Source of the DNA: Adlercreutzia wanghongyangiae
GTDB lineage: Bacteria > Actinomycetota > Coriobacteriia > Coriobacteriales > Eggerthellaceae
Length of the DNA stretch: 64,000 nt
NCBI RefSeq assembly: GCF_035989245.1
Contig: NZ_JAYMFF010000009.1
Coordinates: forward strand, 186,001-250,000
Direction: 5' to 3'
Shown here: positions 17,762 through 26,021 of the stretch, piece by piece
Layout of the letters: the number at the start of each line of letters is the position of its first letter
Numbering within the stretch: the first letter of the stretch is position 1
Notes under the pieces: generated by a model
What the model saw: only the letters and a program-made list of their open reading frames with translations
Databases searched by the model: none
Told to the model about the DNA's origin: nothing
Translations under genes and position numbers: made by a program

Positions 17762-17787
17762 GGCGGCCTGAAGGCCGCCCCTACGGG
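17762..17787. repeat. REP-like palindrome (GGCGGCC..GGCCGCC CCTACGG)
   Basis: GGCGGCCTGAAGGCCGCC followed by CCTACGGG. This is one solo copy of the dispersed palindrome that also occurs near 28.8, 30.7, 33.7 and 46.6 kb. Confidence 0.75.
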
Positions 17788-17851
17788 ATCTGGATCGAAA
17801 AACAGAGGGTGTCTGAAAGAAGCCAGCCAGCCTCCATCGGAGCGAACGGAA

Positions 17852-18844
17852 TTACGAAGCCCAGGAGAACATGGAGCGGATGCGCTCGCCGGTCTTTTCG
17901 ATCTCGTGGCTGTTGATGGCTTCGCGCTGCTCCAGCAGCCATGCATGGCCGTTCTCGCAGTCCTCGACGAACTCGCGGGCGAAGGTGCCGTCCTGGATGC
18001 GGGCCAGAATCTCGCGCATGGCCTCGCGGCTCTGCTCGTTGATGACCTTCGGGCCCGCGTAGTACTCGCCGTACTCGGCCGTGTTGGAGATGGAGTAGTT
18101 CATGAAGTGGATGCCGCTCTCGTACATGAGGTCCACGATCATCTTCATCTCGTGGTAGCACTCGAAGTAGGCGAGCTCGGGCGGATAGCCCGCCTCCACC
18201 AAGGTCTCGAAGCCGGCCTTCACCAGTTCCACCAAACCGCCGCACAGCACGGCCTGCTCGCCGAACAGATCCTCCTCGGTCTCCTGGGCGAAGGTGCACT
18301 TGATGACGCCCGAGCGCGCGCCGCCCACGCCCCAGGCGTAGGAAAGCGCCGTGTCCCACGCGCCGCCCGTGGCGTCCTGGGCCACGCAGATGAGATCGGG
18401 CACGCCGGAGCCCTCGGTGTACTGGCGGCGCACGATGTGGCCGGGGCCCTTGGGGGCGCACATGATGACGTCCACGTCCGCAGGCGGGGTAATATACCCG
18501 TAGTGCACGTTGAAGCCATGGGCGAAGGCCAGGGTGTCGCCCGGCTTCAGGTGCGGCGCGATGTGCTCCTCGTACACCGCGGGCTGCAACTCATCGGGCA
18601 CGAGGATCATAATGAGGTCGGCCTCCTCGGCGGCGGTGGCCATATCGCACACCTTAAGGCCCGCCTCTTCGGCGGCCTGCCACGACGAGGAGCCCTCGCG
18701 CAGGCCCACGCGCACGTCGCAGCCGGAATCCTTCAGGTTCAGCGCATGGGCATGGCCCTGACTGCCGTAGCCGATAACGGCGATCTTCTTGTCCTTGATG
18801 ATCTCGGGGTTGCAGTCCTCTTCGTAGTAGATGGTGACGGCCAT
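17852..18844 (-). CDS. ilvC: Ketol-acid reductoisomerase
   Basis: A 330-residue class I enzyme of valine/isoleucine synthesis. It isomerises and reduces acetolactate or acetohydroxybutyrate with NAD(P)H and Mg2+. The Rossmann motif IAVIGYGSQGHAHALNL is at residues 21-37; GREGSSSW-type specificity-loop residues follow (LREGSSSWQ). CAPKGPGHIVRRQ and the C-terminal knotted domain Glu/Asp ligands (FGEQAVLCGG, ECYHEMKMIVDL) are intact. It is the last gene of ilvDBNC, separated from ilvN by a 237-bp gap with repeat elements. Confidence 0.97.
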   Translation of the reverse strand: MAVTIYYEEDCNPEIIKDKKIAVIGYGSQGHAHALNLKDSGCDVRVGLREGSSSWQAAEEAGLKVCDMATAAEEADLIMILVPDELQPAVYEEHIAPHLKPGDTLAFAHGFNVHYGYITPPADVDVIMCAPKGPGHIVRRQYTEGSGVPDLICVAQDATGGAWDTALSYAWGVGGARSGVIKCTFAQETEEDLFGEQAVLCGGLVELVKAGFETLVEAGYPPELAYFECYHEMKMIVDLMYESGIHFMNYSISNTAEYGEYYAGPKVINEQSREAMREILARIQDGTFAREFVEDCENGHAWLLEQREAINSHEIEKTGERIRSMFSWAS

Positions 18845-18902
18845 GGGTTTCCTTTCTTTTCTGAGTTAACAAGCCGATACGTTATCTAACAAGCGAGCAG
18901 TC

Positions 18903-19010
18903 GGGCCACGCGGCATGCCAATTCGCTCAGACAGTCCTCGCTTTGTGGAACAGTCCACCGGACTGCTCCAGTCGCTGCGGAACTCGCTCGGTTGGCACGC
19001 CCCGTGTCCC
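18903..19010. repeat. Covarying palindromic element, copy 2 (family A)
   Basis: Outer arms GGGCCACGCGGCATGCCAA / TTGGCACGCCCCGTGTCCC; central stem GGAACAGTCC / GGACTGCTCC. Read on the minus strand, the core is CGAGCGAGTTCCGCAGCGAC ... AAGCGAGGACTGTCTGAGCG, almost identical to the copies at 31271 and 51960. It lies between ilvN and ilvC within one operon. Confidence 0.8.
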
Positions 19011-19037
19011 CATCGCTTTGTTACCCTTCCAATAAAG

Positions 19038-19077
19038 ATCCTTCGACTTCGCGCTGCACGCTCCGCTCAGGATGACA
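19038..19077. repeat. Short dispersed intergenic palindrome
   Basis: TCCTTCGACTTCGC ... GCTCAGGATGACA. This end pair resembles a motif often seen between bacterial genes. Only one copy is in this window, so it is recorded with low confidence. Confidence 0.35.
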
Positions 19078-19081
19078 CGGG

Positions 19082-19564
19082 CTAATCTCGTGAGCTGCGG
19101 GAGAGGGCCACCTTGCCGGTGCGAACGGTCTCCTTGATGCCGTAGGCCCGCAGTAGGTCCTCCAAACCCTTGAGCTTCGCGTCGTCGCCGGTGGCCTCGA
19201 TGGTGAGCGAGCTCTTGCCCACATCCACGATCTTCGCGCGGAAGATATTCGCGATCTCGATGATCTCGCTTCTCCGCTCGGCAGCCGCGTTCACCTTGAA
19301 CAGCACCAGCTCGCGCTGGATGGCGCCTTCGTCGGTGAGGTCGGTGATCTTGTGGACGGAGATGAGCTTGTGCAGCTGCTTGGTAATCTGCTCGAAGGCC
19401 ACGTCATCGGCGAGCACGATGGCAGTCACCCGCGACATGGTGGGATCTTCGGTGGGACCCACCGACAGCGACTCGATATTGAACCCGCGTCGGGAGATGA
19501 GACCTGTCACCCGGGACAGCACGCCGGGGCGGTTCTCCACCAGAACGGACAGAACGTGCTTCAT
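19082..19564 (-). CDS. ilvN: Acetolactate synthase, small (regulatory) subunit
   Basis: A 160-residue regulatory subunit. An N-terminal ACT domain (VLSVLVENRPGVLSRVTGLI, then RRGFNIESLSVGPTEDP) binds valine for feedback control. The C-terminal ALS_ss domain includes IQRELVLFKV and FRAKIVDVGKSSLTIEATG. ATG at 19564 overlaps the ilvB stop (ATGA), so translation is coupled. It forms the holoenzyme with the 19561-21624 product. Confidence 0.96.
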   Translation of the reverse strand: MKHVLSVLVENRPGVLSRVTGLISRRGFNIESLSVGPTEDPTMSRVTAIVLADDVAFEQITKQLHKLISVHKITDLTDEGAIQRELVLFKVNAAAERRSEIIEIANIFRAKIVDVGKSSLTIEATGDDAKLKGLEDLLRAYGIKETVRTGKVALSRSSRD

Positions 19565-21624
19565 CGCCGCGCCTCCTTTCCCCCACCGTCGGCGCGGAAG
19601 AGGGTCTTCCAATCCTCGGGCGCCACGTCCACCGTGGAGCCGTCCTGGCCCAGGCGCGCGCCGGTGTCCTGCGGGTCCACTTCCCAACGGCCGCCGAACT
19701 GCGCATCGATCTTGGCGCAGGGCGACGTGGCGGCCGATGCGGCACCTGCGAGCGTCCGCGGGCTGCCGGGAGCGGCGGGCACATCGGTGCGCACGGCGCC
19801 CACGGCCACGTCGATGGCGCCCATGATGTTGTTGAGGGCCGCGCCCGGCGCCACCATGGGGTACACGCTCTGCTCGCGCGAGATGGCCACATCCAGCAGA
19901 TAGGGGCCCTTCGCGGCCAGCATGCGCCCGATGGCGGCAGCCACCTCGGCGGGATCGTCCACGCGTTCCCCCTCCCAACCGTAGGCGTCGGCCAGCTTCA
20001 CGAAATCGGGCACCGCGTCCAGCAGCGTCTCGGAGTAGCGCTTGTCGTAGAACAGCTTCTGCCACTGGTGCACCATGCCGAGGCAGCGGTTGTCCATGAT
20101 CATCACCTTCACCGGAATGTGGTTGATGGCGGCCGTGGCCATTTCCTGGGAGTTCATCTGGAACGAGCCATCGCCGGCGATGCACACCACCGTGGCATCG
20201 GGCCGGGCCACCGCCGCACCGATGGCAGCGGGGAAGCCGAAGCCCATGGTGCCGAGGCCGCCCGACGACAGGAACGTGCGGGGCGCTTCGCGGGGCAGGA
20301 ACTGGTGAGCCCACATCTGGTGCTGGCCCACCTCGGTGGTCACCACCGACGACGCCGGATCCAGCTGACGGCCCAGCTCGGCGATGACCAGCTCGGGCAC
20401 GATCTCGTCGACGGTCTCGCTCACGGCCATGTTGGGATGGTAGAACGGGTAACGCGCGCGCCAGGCGGCGATGTCGGCCACCCATTGGTCGTCGCGAGGT
20501 GCGGCCCCGTCCTTGTCCAGCGTGGCCAGCATGCCCGCGAGCACGCCCTTCAAATCGCCCACAATGGGCACGTTGGCATCGCGGATCTTGCCGATCTCGG
20601 CCGGGTCGATATCGATATGCACGATCTTCGCGTTGGGGGCGAACTCCGACAAGCGCCCGGTTACGCGATCGGAAAAGCGGGCGCCCGCCGCGATGATGAG
20701 ATCGGCCTCGGTCATGGCCATGTTCGAGTACTTCGCTCCGTGCATGCCCACCGGCCCCAGGTTCAGCGGATGGCTGGCGGGCACGCCGCCCTTGCCCATA
20801 AGGGTGACCACCGCCGGCACCTGCATACGGTCCATGAGCGCCACCAGCTCGTCGGTGGCCTCGGAGCTGATAACGCCGCCGCCCACGTACAGCAGCGGCT
20901 GCTCGGCCTCCTCCAGCAGACGGCAGGCCGCCCGTATCTGCTTGGCGTTGCCGCGGTAGGTGGGCTTGTAGGAGGGCAGGTGCACCTCGTCGGGGTACGC
21001 GAACACCATGGACTCCCCCGCCAAATCGCTGGGAACGTCGATGAGCACGGGGCCGGGACGCCCGGTGACGGCGATGTGGAAGGCCTCGCGCATGGTGGCC
21101 GTCAGCTCGTCGGTGGACTGCAGCAGATAGGAGTGCTTCACCACGGGCATGGTGATGCCCACGATGTCGGACTCCTGGAACGAGTCGGTGCCGATAACAC
21201 CGCGGCCCACCTGGCCGGTGATGATCACCAGAGGCACCGAGTCCATGTAGGCCGTGGCGATACCGGTCACGGTGTTAGTGGCGCCGGGCCCCGAGGTGAC
21301 CATCACCACGCCGGGGCGCCCCGTGGCCCGCGCATAGCCGTCGGCCATGTGCACCGCCCCCTGCTCGTGGCGGGCCAGGATGTGGGTGATCTGGTCGGAA
21401 TCGTACAGCGCGTCGTATAGCTTGATGGCCTGACCGCCCGGGTAGCCGAACACGGTGTCGACCCCCTCGGCCTCCAAGCTGGCAATGACGGCCTCGGCGC
21501 CCAGCATGGTGCGCCCCTGCTTGGCCGTGGCCGACCCCGCGCCCCGCGGCGCGCCCTGCGCCGCGGCCGTGCGACGCGGCGCCGCCACGGTGCCGTACTC
21601 GATGGTTTCCCTCTGCTCGCTCAC
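19561..21624 (-). CDS. ilvB: Acetolactate synthase, large (catalytic) subunit
   Basis: A 687-residue TPP/FAD enzyme that condenses pyruvate to acetolactate. Visible are LEAEGVDTVFGYPGGQAIKLYD, the catalytic Glu in HEQGAVHMADGYAR, ARPGVV-type GRPGVVMVTSGPG, and the TPP motif CIAGDGSFQMNSQEMATA with MIMDNRCLGMV. It is about 100 residues longer than usual, with an Ala-rich N-tail of about 40 residues and a C-tail of about 80 rich in Ala, Asp and Gly. Start GTG 21624 overlaps the ilvD stop (GTGA); an internal ATG at MLGAEAV is the alternative if the tail is not translated. Confidence 0.95.
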   Translation of the reverse strand: MSEQRETIEYGTVAAPRRTAAAQGAPRGAGSATAKQGRTMLGAEAVIASLEAEGVDTVFGYPGGQAIKLYDALYDSDQITHILARHEQGAVHMADGYARATGRPGVVMVTSGPGATNTVTGIATAYMDSVPLVIITGQVGRGVIGTDSFQESDIVGITMPVVKHSYLLQSTDELTATMREAFHIAVTGRPGPVLIDVPSDLAGESMVFAYPDEVHLPSYKPTYRGNAKQIRAACRLLEEAEQPLLYVGGGVISSEATDELVALMDRMQVPAVVTLMGKGGVPASHPLNLGPVGMHGAKYSNMAMTEADLIIAAGARFSDRVTGRLSEFAPNAKIVHIDIDPAEIGKIRDANVPIVGDLKGVLAGMLATLDKDGAAPRDDQWVADIAAWRARYPFYHPNMAVSETVDEIVPELVIAELGRQLDPASSVVTTEVGQHQMWAHQFLPREAPRTFLSSGGLGTMGFGFPAAIGAAVARPDATVVCIAGDGSFQMNSQEMATAAINHIPVKVMIMDNRCLGMVHQWQKLFYDKRYSETLLDAVPDFVKLADAYGWEGERVDDPAEVAAAIGRMLAAKGPYLLDVAISREQSVYPMVAPGAALNNIMGAIDVAVGAVRTDVPAAPGSPRTLAGAASAATSPCAKIDAQFGGRWEVDPQDTGARLGQDGSTVDVAPEDWKTLFRADGGGKEARR

Positions 21625-23291
21625 AGGATGATCGCCCCCTTGTCGGCCGATGAGACTAGCTTCGCGTACTTGGCCAGCACGCCGTGATGGTGCTTGGGCG
21701 CCGGCGCGGCCCAGCGCGCACGGCGGCGCTCCAGCTCGTCGTCGGGCACGTGCAGCGTCAGCACGCCGCCCTCGATGTCGACGGTAATGGTATCGCCCTC
21801 GCAGATGAGCGCGATGGGGCCGCCAGCCGCGGCCTCGGGACTCACATGCCCCACCGCCGGGCCCTTGGTGGCGCCGGAGAAGCGGCCGTCGGTGATGAGA
21901 GCCACGCTGTCGGAAAGCCCCCTGCCGCAGATGGCCGAGGTGGGCGTGAGCATCTCGCGCATACCGGGGCCGCCCCGCGGCCCCTCGTAGCGGATGACCA
22001 CCACGTCGCCCGCTGCTATGGCACCCCCGTTGATGGCCGCGCAGGCCGCCTCCTCGGAGTCGAACACGCGGGCCGGCCCCGTGTGCCGCATCATGGCGGG
22101 GCTCACGGCCGCCTTCTTCACGATGGCCCCGTCGGGTGCGATGTTGCCGTGCAGCACGCGCAGCGCCCCGGCGGACGAGAACGGGTCGTCGCCCGTGCGG
22201 CACACCTCGCCGTCGGCGGGCGGGCAGCTGGCCAGATAGTCGGGCAAAGGTCCCATGCAGGTGAGGGCGGTCTCGTCCAGCAGCCCCAGCCGCCCGAGCT
22301 CGCCCATCACCGCCGGCACCCCGCCGGCGTGGTACAGATCGATGAGCGGGCGGGGGCCGGCGGGTGCGAGCTTCACCAGATGCGGCGTGCGGGCGCTGGC
22401 CGCATCCCACGTGTCCATGGTAATGGGGCAGCCGGCGGCCTGCGCGATGGCCGTCAGGTGCAGCACGGTGTTGGTGGAACCGCCGAAGGCCATGTCGCAC
22501 TCCATGGCGTTGTGCACCGCCGCCGCGTTCAGGATGTCGCCCAGGCACACGCCGTCGCGCAAAAGTTCCATCACCTTCATGCCCGCGCGCTTGGCGAGGC
22601 GTATCCGCTCGGAGTACACAGCCGGCACCGTGCCGTTGCCGGGCAGCGCGATGCCGAGCGCCTCGCACAGGCAGTTCATGGAGTTCGCCGTGAACATGCC
22701 CGAGCAGCTGCCGCAGGTGGGGCACGCCGTGTTCTCGTAGAAGGCCAGCTCCTCCTCAGTCATAGTTCCGGCAGCCACCTTCCCCGCCCCGTCGAAGAGC
22801 GTGTTCAGATCGGTGGAGGGACCGGTGCCGCCGGGCTGGGCGCCGGGGAGCATGGGGCCGCCCGACACGAACACTGTGGGAAGATTCAGCCGCAGCGCCC
22901 CCAGAATCATGCCGGGCACGATCTTGTCGCAGTTGGGAATGCACACAAGCCCATCGAAGGCGTGGCCGGCCACGGCGCACTCCAGCGAGTCGGCGATCAC
23001 CTCGCGGGACACAAGCGAGTAGTGCATGCCCTCGTGGTTCATGGCGATGCCGTCGCACACGCCGATCGTGGATATCTCGAAGGGCACGCCGCCGGCCAGG
23101 TAGATGCCGGCCTTCACGGCCTCGGCGATCTTGTCGAGGTTCGTGTGCCCCGGGATGATGTCGTTGCGGGCGTTGAATACCGCGATGAAGGGACGATCCA
23201 TCTCCTCGTCGGTGATGCCGTCGGCCTTCAGCAGACTGCGGTGGGGCGCCCGCGCCGTGCCGCGCTTGATCTGGTCGCTTCGCAGATCCAC
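21621..23291 (-). CDS. ilvD: Dihydroxy-acid dehydratase
   Basis: A 556-residue Fe-S dehydratase that makes 2-oxoisovalerate and 2-oxo-3-methylvalerate. Cluster ligands are present: GVCDGIAMNHEGM, IPNCDKIVPGM and CPTCGSCSGMFTANSMNCL. The C-terminal TDGRFSGATKGPAVGHVSPEA segment is conserved. Start GTG 23291 is preceded by AAAGGAG five bases away. It is the first gene of the ilvDBNC operon. Its product 2-oxoisovalerate is also a candidate substrate of the VOR complex at 2.1-4.8 kb. Confidence 0.96.
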   Translation of the reverse strand: MDLRSDQIKRGTARAPHRSLLKADGITDEEMDRPFIAVFNARNDIIPGHTNLDKIAEAVKAGIYLAGGVPFEISTIGVCDGIAMNHEGMHYSLVSREVIADSLECAVAGHAFDGLVCIPNCDKIVPGMILGALRLNLPTVFVSGGPMLPGAQPGGTGPSTDLNTLFDGAGKVAAGTMTEEELAFYENTACPTCGSCSGMFTANSMNCLCEALGIALPGNGTVPAVYSERIRLAKRAGMKVMELLRDGVCLGDILNAAAVHNAMECDMAFGGSTNTVLHLTAIAQAAGCPITMDTWDAASARTPHLVKLAPAGPRPLIDLYHAGGVPAVMGELGRLGLLDETALTCMGPLPDYLASCPPADGEVCRTGDDPFSSAGALRVLHGNIAPDGAIVKKAAVSPAMMRHTGPARVFDSEEAACAAINGGAIAAGDVVVIRYEGPRGGPGMREMLTPTSAICGRGLSDSVALITDGRFSGATKGPAVGHVSPEAAAGGPIALICEGDTITVDIEGGVLTLHVPDDELERRRARWAAPAPKHHHGVLAKYAKLVSSADKGAIIL

Positions 23292-23327
23292 CAGCTCTCC
23301 TTTCCCTCGGCCGGGAATACCCCGGCA

Positions 23328-23356
23328 AACAAAAAACCCGCTGCTCTCGCACCGGG
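23328..23356 (-). terminator. Leader terminator upstream of ilvD
   Basis: On the minus strand ACCCGGTGC-GAGA-GCAGCGGGT forms a stem with one mismatch, directly followed by TTTTTTG. It lies about 40 nt before the ilvD start, so read-through must be regulated by the leader. Confidence 0.85.
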
Positions 23357-23592
23357 TCCGGGAATGGCTGGAAGTACGCCAGGGCACGCCTGGCGCGGGA
23401 AAGCCTCGACATATGACGGTGTCGCCGGTCCGGTGCTACTAGCGCGCCCGCACCCGGCGGTAAGCCGGCAGCGCGGACGTCGTTCTCACCAAACTGCTCG
23501 GAGGGCTTGTTCGGAACGGCCGCCTGCCTGCTCGCAGATTCCGCAGGCTTGCTGCAAGGCGGCTTGGCCCCTACTGGTCCTCGTCAACGCAT
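23328..23592 (-). promoter_or_regulatory. T-box-like leader of the ilvDBNC operon
   Basis: The transcript begins with GCGTTGACGAGGACCAGTAG, close to the conserved 5' base of T-box Stem I with its AGTA loop-E strand. Next comes a GCCGCC.../...AGGCGGC arm whose distal part reads CAGCAAGCCTGCGG ... TGCGAGCAGGC, like the paired T-loops. A CCGAAC strand opposes AGTA. A CTC triplet just downstream could be a Leu specifier, but I cannot fix the register. Downstream TAGCACCGG resembles the antiterminator but deviates from TGGN, and a terminator follows. A leader peptide rich in Ile/Leu/Val codons was sought and not found. Confidence 0.6.
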
Positions 23593-23806
23593 TTGCGCTA
23601 TGAACTTGGCTGCGCAGTATACGCCTCTTCAACGCCATTGCAAGGTAAAACGGTCATCTTTTTTGTATACGGAACGCCAACGAAACGGCACGGCCCGTGA
23701 CAAATGCGCTACTCCTCCGTGACGGTTGACGACCTGTCACGGCAGGACAGCGCCCCTTTTCTATTATGGATCGGGTATACCCTGGCGCGCGAGAGAGGAT
23801 GTGACC

Positions 23807-25030
23807 ATGGGCGCGACCACCGTGAAAGTACACCGCCGCAAGCTGCCTTCCACCGGCCCGTCCGCCCACGTGGCCGCCAAGGCCCGCGCCCTCATCCAAA
23901 CGGCGCGGGGCAAGATCGGCGGGACGGCCTCGCCAGCCGAGGCCGCGGGCGGCACCGACACCGCCGCCGCGCCCGCGGGCGCAACTGCCGCCGCAGCGGC
24001 AAACCTCCCCGCGGCCCGCAAGCCCGCGCGCCGGGCGGGCGGCGATCCCGCGCCGGGCGCTGGCCAGCCCTCCCCGGCGACCCTCACCCCGTGCACGACC
24101 GCGGCGGGCACGCCCGTATCGGCCGCGGCCCCCACCGTCGCCCGCGACAACGCCCAGGCCCTCGTGCGCCGCGTGCAGCCGGCCACCAGCCGGCCCCCGC
24201 TCGCCTGCGCCGGCGCCTTCCAGGCCGACCCGGTGCTCGCGAGCCGCGCCCGGCGCGGAGCCTACCCGGTGGCGCCGCCCTCGCTGGGGTCGTTCTGCCG
24301 TTACGTGACCGACCGGGCCGACCTGCGCGACCTGCGCGCCCGCGGCCTGGCCTCGCTGGTACGCGAGCGCCGCGGGCTGCAGCTGGCGCTGGCGGCCGTC
24401 ATCGCGATGGTGGCCATCTCCCTGGCGGTGCTGCTGGCCTACTTCTGCCTCACGCCGCCCACGGCCAACGCCGATTCCCCCTACGCCGCGGTGGAGGTGG
24501 GCGAACTTGAGAGCACACCGGCCGAGAAGTGGAGGGCCGGCGAGATTCCCTCCCTCTATCAAAGCGACGCCGCCTGGGCCGCCACCCCCTACGGCCAGGA
24601 CACCCTGGGCGGAGCCGGCGCGGCGCCCACGGCCCTGGCCATGGCTTACGTGGCCGTCACCGGCGACACGGCGCGCACGCCCGTGGACTTCGCCCAGTGG
24701 GCCACCGACCACGACCTGACCGCCTCCGGCACCGACACCGTGACCGCCTTCCTCACCCGGGCCGCGCCCGACTTCGGCCTGAACCTGGTGGCCATCGCCG
24801 CCGACGAGCACGCCCTGCGGCACGCCATCGTGTCCAACGTGCCCGTGCTGGTGGTCACCCAGCCCGGCACCTTCTCGCCCACTTCCAGCGTGGTGGTGCT
24901 GGACGACATCGACCGCGACAGCCGCATCGTGTTGCACGACCCCATGAGCGCCACGCGCACGGGAAAGGGCTGGGAGTTCGCCGACATCACCACCGCGGCC
25001 GCCCAGGTATTCGAGGTGCACGCCGCATAG
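23807..25030 (+). CDS. Membrane-anchored C39-peptidase-like protein lacking the catalytic Cys
   Basis: A 407-residue protein: a cytoplasmic Ala/Pro-rich N-terminal half (1 to about 188), one membrane helix (LALAAVIAMVAISLAVLLAYF, about 192-212), and an external domain of the peptidase C39-like (C39_2) family. The pattern IPSLYQSDAAWAATPYG ... TALAMAYVAVTG ... TPVDFAQWATDHDL fits that fold. The position of the usual GCGPT catalytic Cys reads GAGAAPT (about 268-274), and the usual GH before the VVLTG strand reads SSVVVLDD. It is therefore probably a non-catalytic binding protein. Start ATG 23807 follows GAGAGAGG. The gene is divergent from ilvD. Confidence 0.8.
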   Translation: MGATTVKVHRRKLPSTGPSAHVAAKARALIQTARGKIGGTASPAEAAGGTDTAAAPAGATAAAAANLPAARKPARRAGGDPAPGAGQPSPATLTPCTTAAGTPVSAAAPTVARDNAQALVRRVQPATSRPPLACAGAFQADPVLASRARRGAYPVAPPSLGSFCRYVTDRADLRDLRARGLASLVRERRGLQLALAAVIAMVAISLAVLLAYFCLTPPTANADSPYAAVEVGELESTPAEKWRAGEIPSLYQSDAAWAATPYGQDTLGGAGAAPTALAMAYVAVTGDTARTPVDFAQWATDHDLTASGTDTVTAFLTRAAPDFGLNLVAIAADEHALRHAIVSNVPVLVVTQPGTFSPTSSVVVLDDIDRDSRIVLHDPMSATRTGKGWEFADITTAAAQVFEVHAA

Positions 25031-25034
25031 GAAA

Positions 25035-25075
25035 TCGTATGCACGACCTCCGCGATGCAAAAGTCGTGCATACGA
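25035..25075. repeat. Perfect 13-bp inverted repeat
   Basis: TCGTATGCACGAC (25035-25047) faces GTCGTGCATACGA (25063-25075) around a 15-base loop, five bases after the C39-like gene stop. There is no T-run, so it may be a rho-independent-like stop without a tail, or a hairpin repeat. Confidence 0.7.
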
Positions 25076-25078
25076 GGC

Positions 25079-25197
25079 GAATTGCTTTCAAAACGACGGT
25101 TAGCGTAGTCTTCTGTCGCCATTATCCAGAAATATGCTTTCAAAACGACGGGTAGCGTAGTCCGAAACTACGCTACCCGTCGTTTCCAAAGCAATTC
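25079..25197. repeat. Three-arm repeat with long hairpin (MITE-like)
   Basis: The segment GCTTTCAAAACGACGG(T/G)TAGCGTAGT occurs directly at 25083-25109 and 25135-25161, and inverted at 25167-25193 (GTTTCC variant). The last two form a 27-bp near-perfect hairpin with a five-base loop. The ends read GAATTGCTTT and AAAGCAATTC, like terminal inverted repeats of a small non-autonomous element. Confidence 0.7.
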
Positions 25198-25299
25198 ACG
25201 AATTCCCTCGCAACGGTTCCAGGGGTTTGGGTGTTTTCTTCGTTTTCCAAGAGCGGTAATGTGTGGGAAAGCAACTGAAACCCATCGCAAGGAGACGTC

Positions 25300-25860
25300 A
25301 TGACCTACCGCAACGTAAAACTGCACCCCGCATCCCGCATCGCGCCGAACGCCACCCTCGTGGGCGACGTGGAGGTGGCCGAGAACGCCACCATCCTGTT
25401 CAACGCCACCCTGCGCGGCGACTACGGCAGCCGCATCTATATCGGCGAGGGCTCCAACGTGCAGGAGAACAGCTGCCTGCACCTGGATTACGACCAGGAC
25501 TGCATCGTGGGCCGCGGCGTGACCATCGGGCACGGGGCCGTGGTGCACGGCTGCACCTTGGGCGACAACGTGCTGGTAGGCATGGGAGCGGTGGTGATGA
25601 ACGGGGCGAACATCGGCGCGAACTCGCTGGTGGCCGCAGGCGCCTTGGTGACCGAGGGCATGCAGGTGCCGGAAGGGTCGCTGGTGGTGGGCGTGCCCGC
25701 GAAGGTGCGCCGCGCGCTGACCGACGAGGAGATCGCCGGCAACCGCACGGCCGCCGAGGGCTACGCCGCCATCGGAGCCGATCTGGTGGCCGAGAACATC
25801 CTGTACGCCGGCGCCGACGTGCCCTGCGACATCCGCACCATCGCCCTGAAGCAGGACTAA
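25300..25860 (+). CDS. Gamma carbonic anhydrase-like left-handed beta-helix protein
   Basis: A 186-residue hexapeptide-repeat protein (IAPNATLVGDVEVAENATILFNATLRGD..., repeating every six residues over about 10-140). Histidines in the usual zinc-ligand places are visible: SCLHLD and TIGHGAVVHGCTLGD. This group (YrdA/PaaY/CaiE-like) includes active and inactive carbonic anhydrases and thioesterase-associated proteins. Start ATG 25300 has AAGGAGACGTC upstream. It is monocistronic and precedes the flavin reductase by 161 bp. Function beyond the fold is uncertain. Confidence 0.88.
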   Translation: MTYRNVKLHPASRIAPNATLVGDVEVAENATILFNATLRGDYGSRIYIGEGSNVQENSCLHLDYDQDCIVGRGVTIGHGAVVHGCTLGDNVLVGMGAVVMNGANIGANSLVAAGALVTEGMQVPEGSLVVGVPAKVRRALTDEEIAGNRTAAEGYAAIGADLVAENILYAGADVPCDIRTIALKQD

Positions 25861-26021
25861 CGGCCCGGCCACAGGACGAAACGAACTGTTTCATCGCGAA
25901 ACACCCCGTTGCTTCCCTCCCCCTTCCGCCCTTCCTAATCTATTGCCGTCAGGAAATCGGCGGCAACTCCCGAATCGGCCGCCAAAAAGAAAGCCGCGCA
26001 GGCGGCGGAAAGGGAGGGTTC

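Noticed and set aside
23357..23520. Leader-peptide attenuator for the ilv operon
   Set aside because: Short frames in the leader (for example from GTG near 23491 to a double TAG) contain no run of Ile, Leu or Val codons and lack a ribosome site. A T-box-like fold fits better.
25263..26021. Long plus-frame extension upstream of the flavin reductase
   Set aside because: It runs through the carbonic anhydrase-like gene in another frame. The Tat signal and ribosome site fix the start at 26022.
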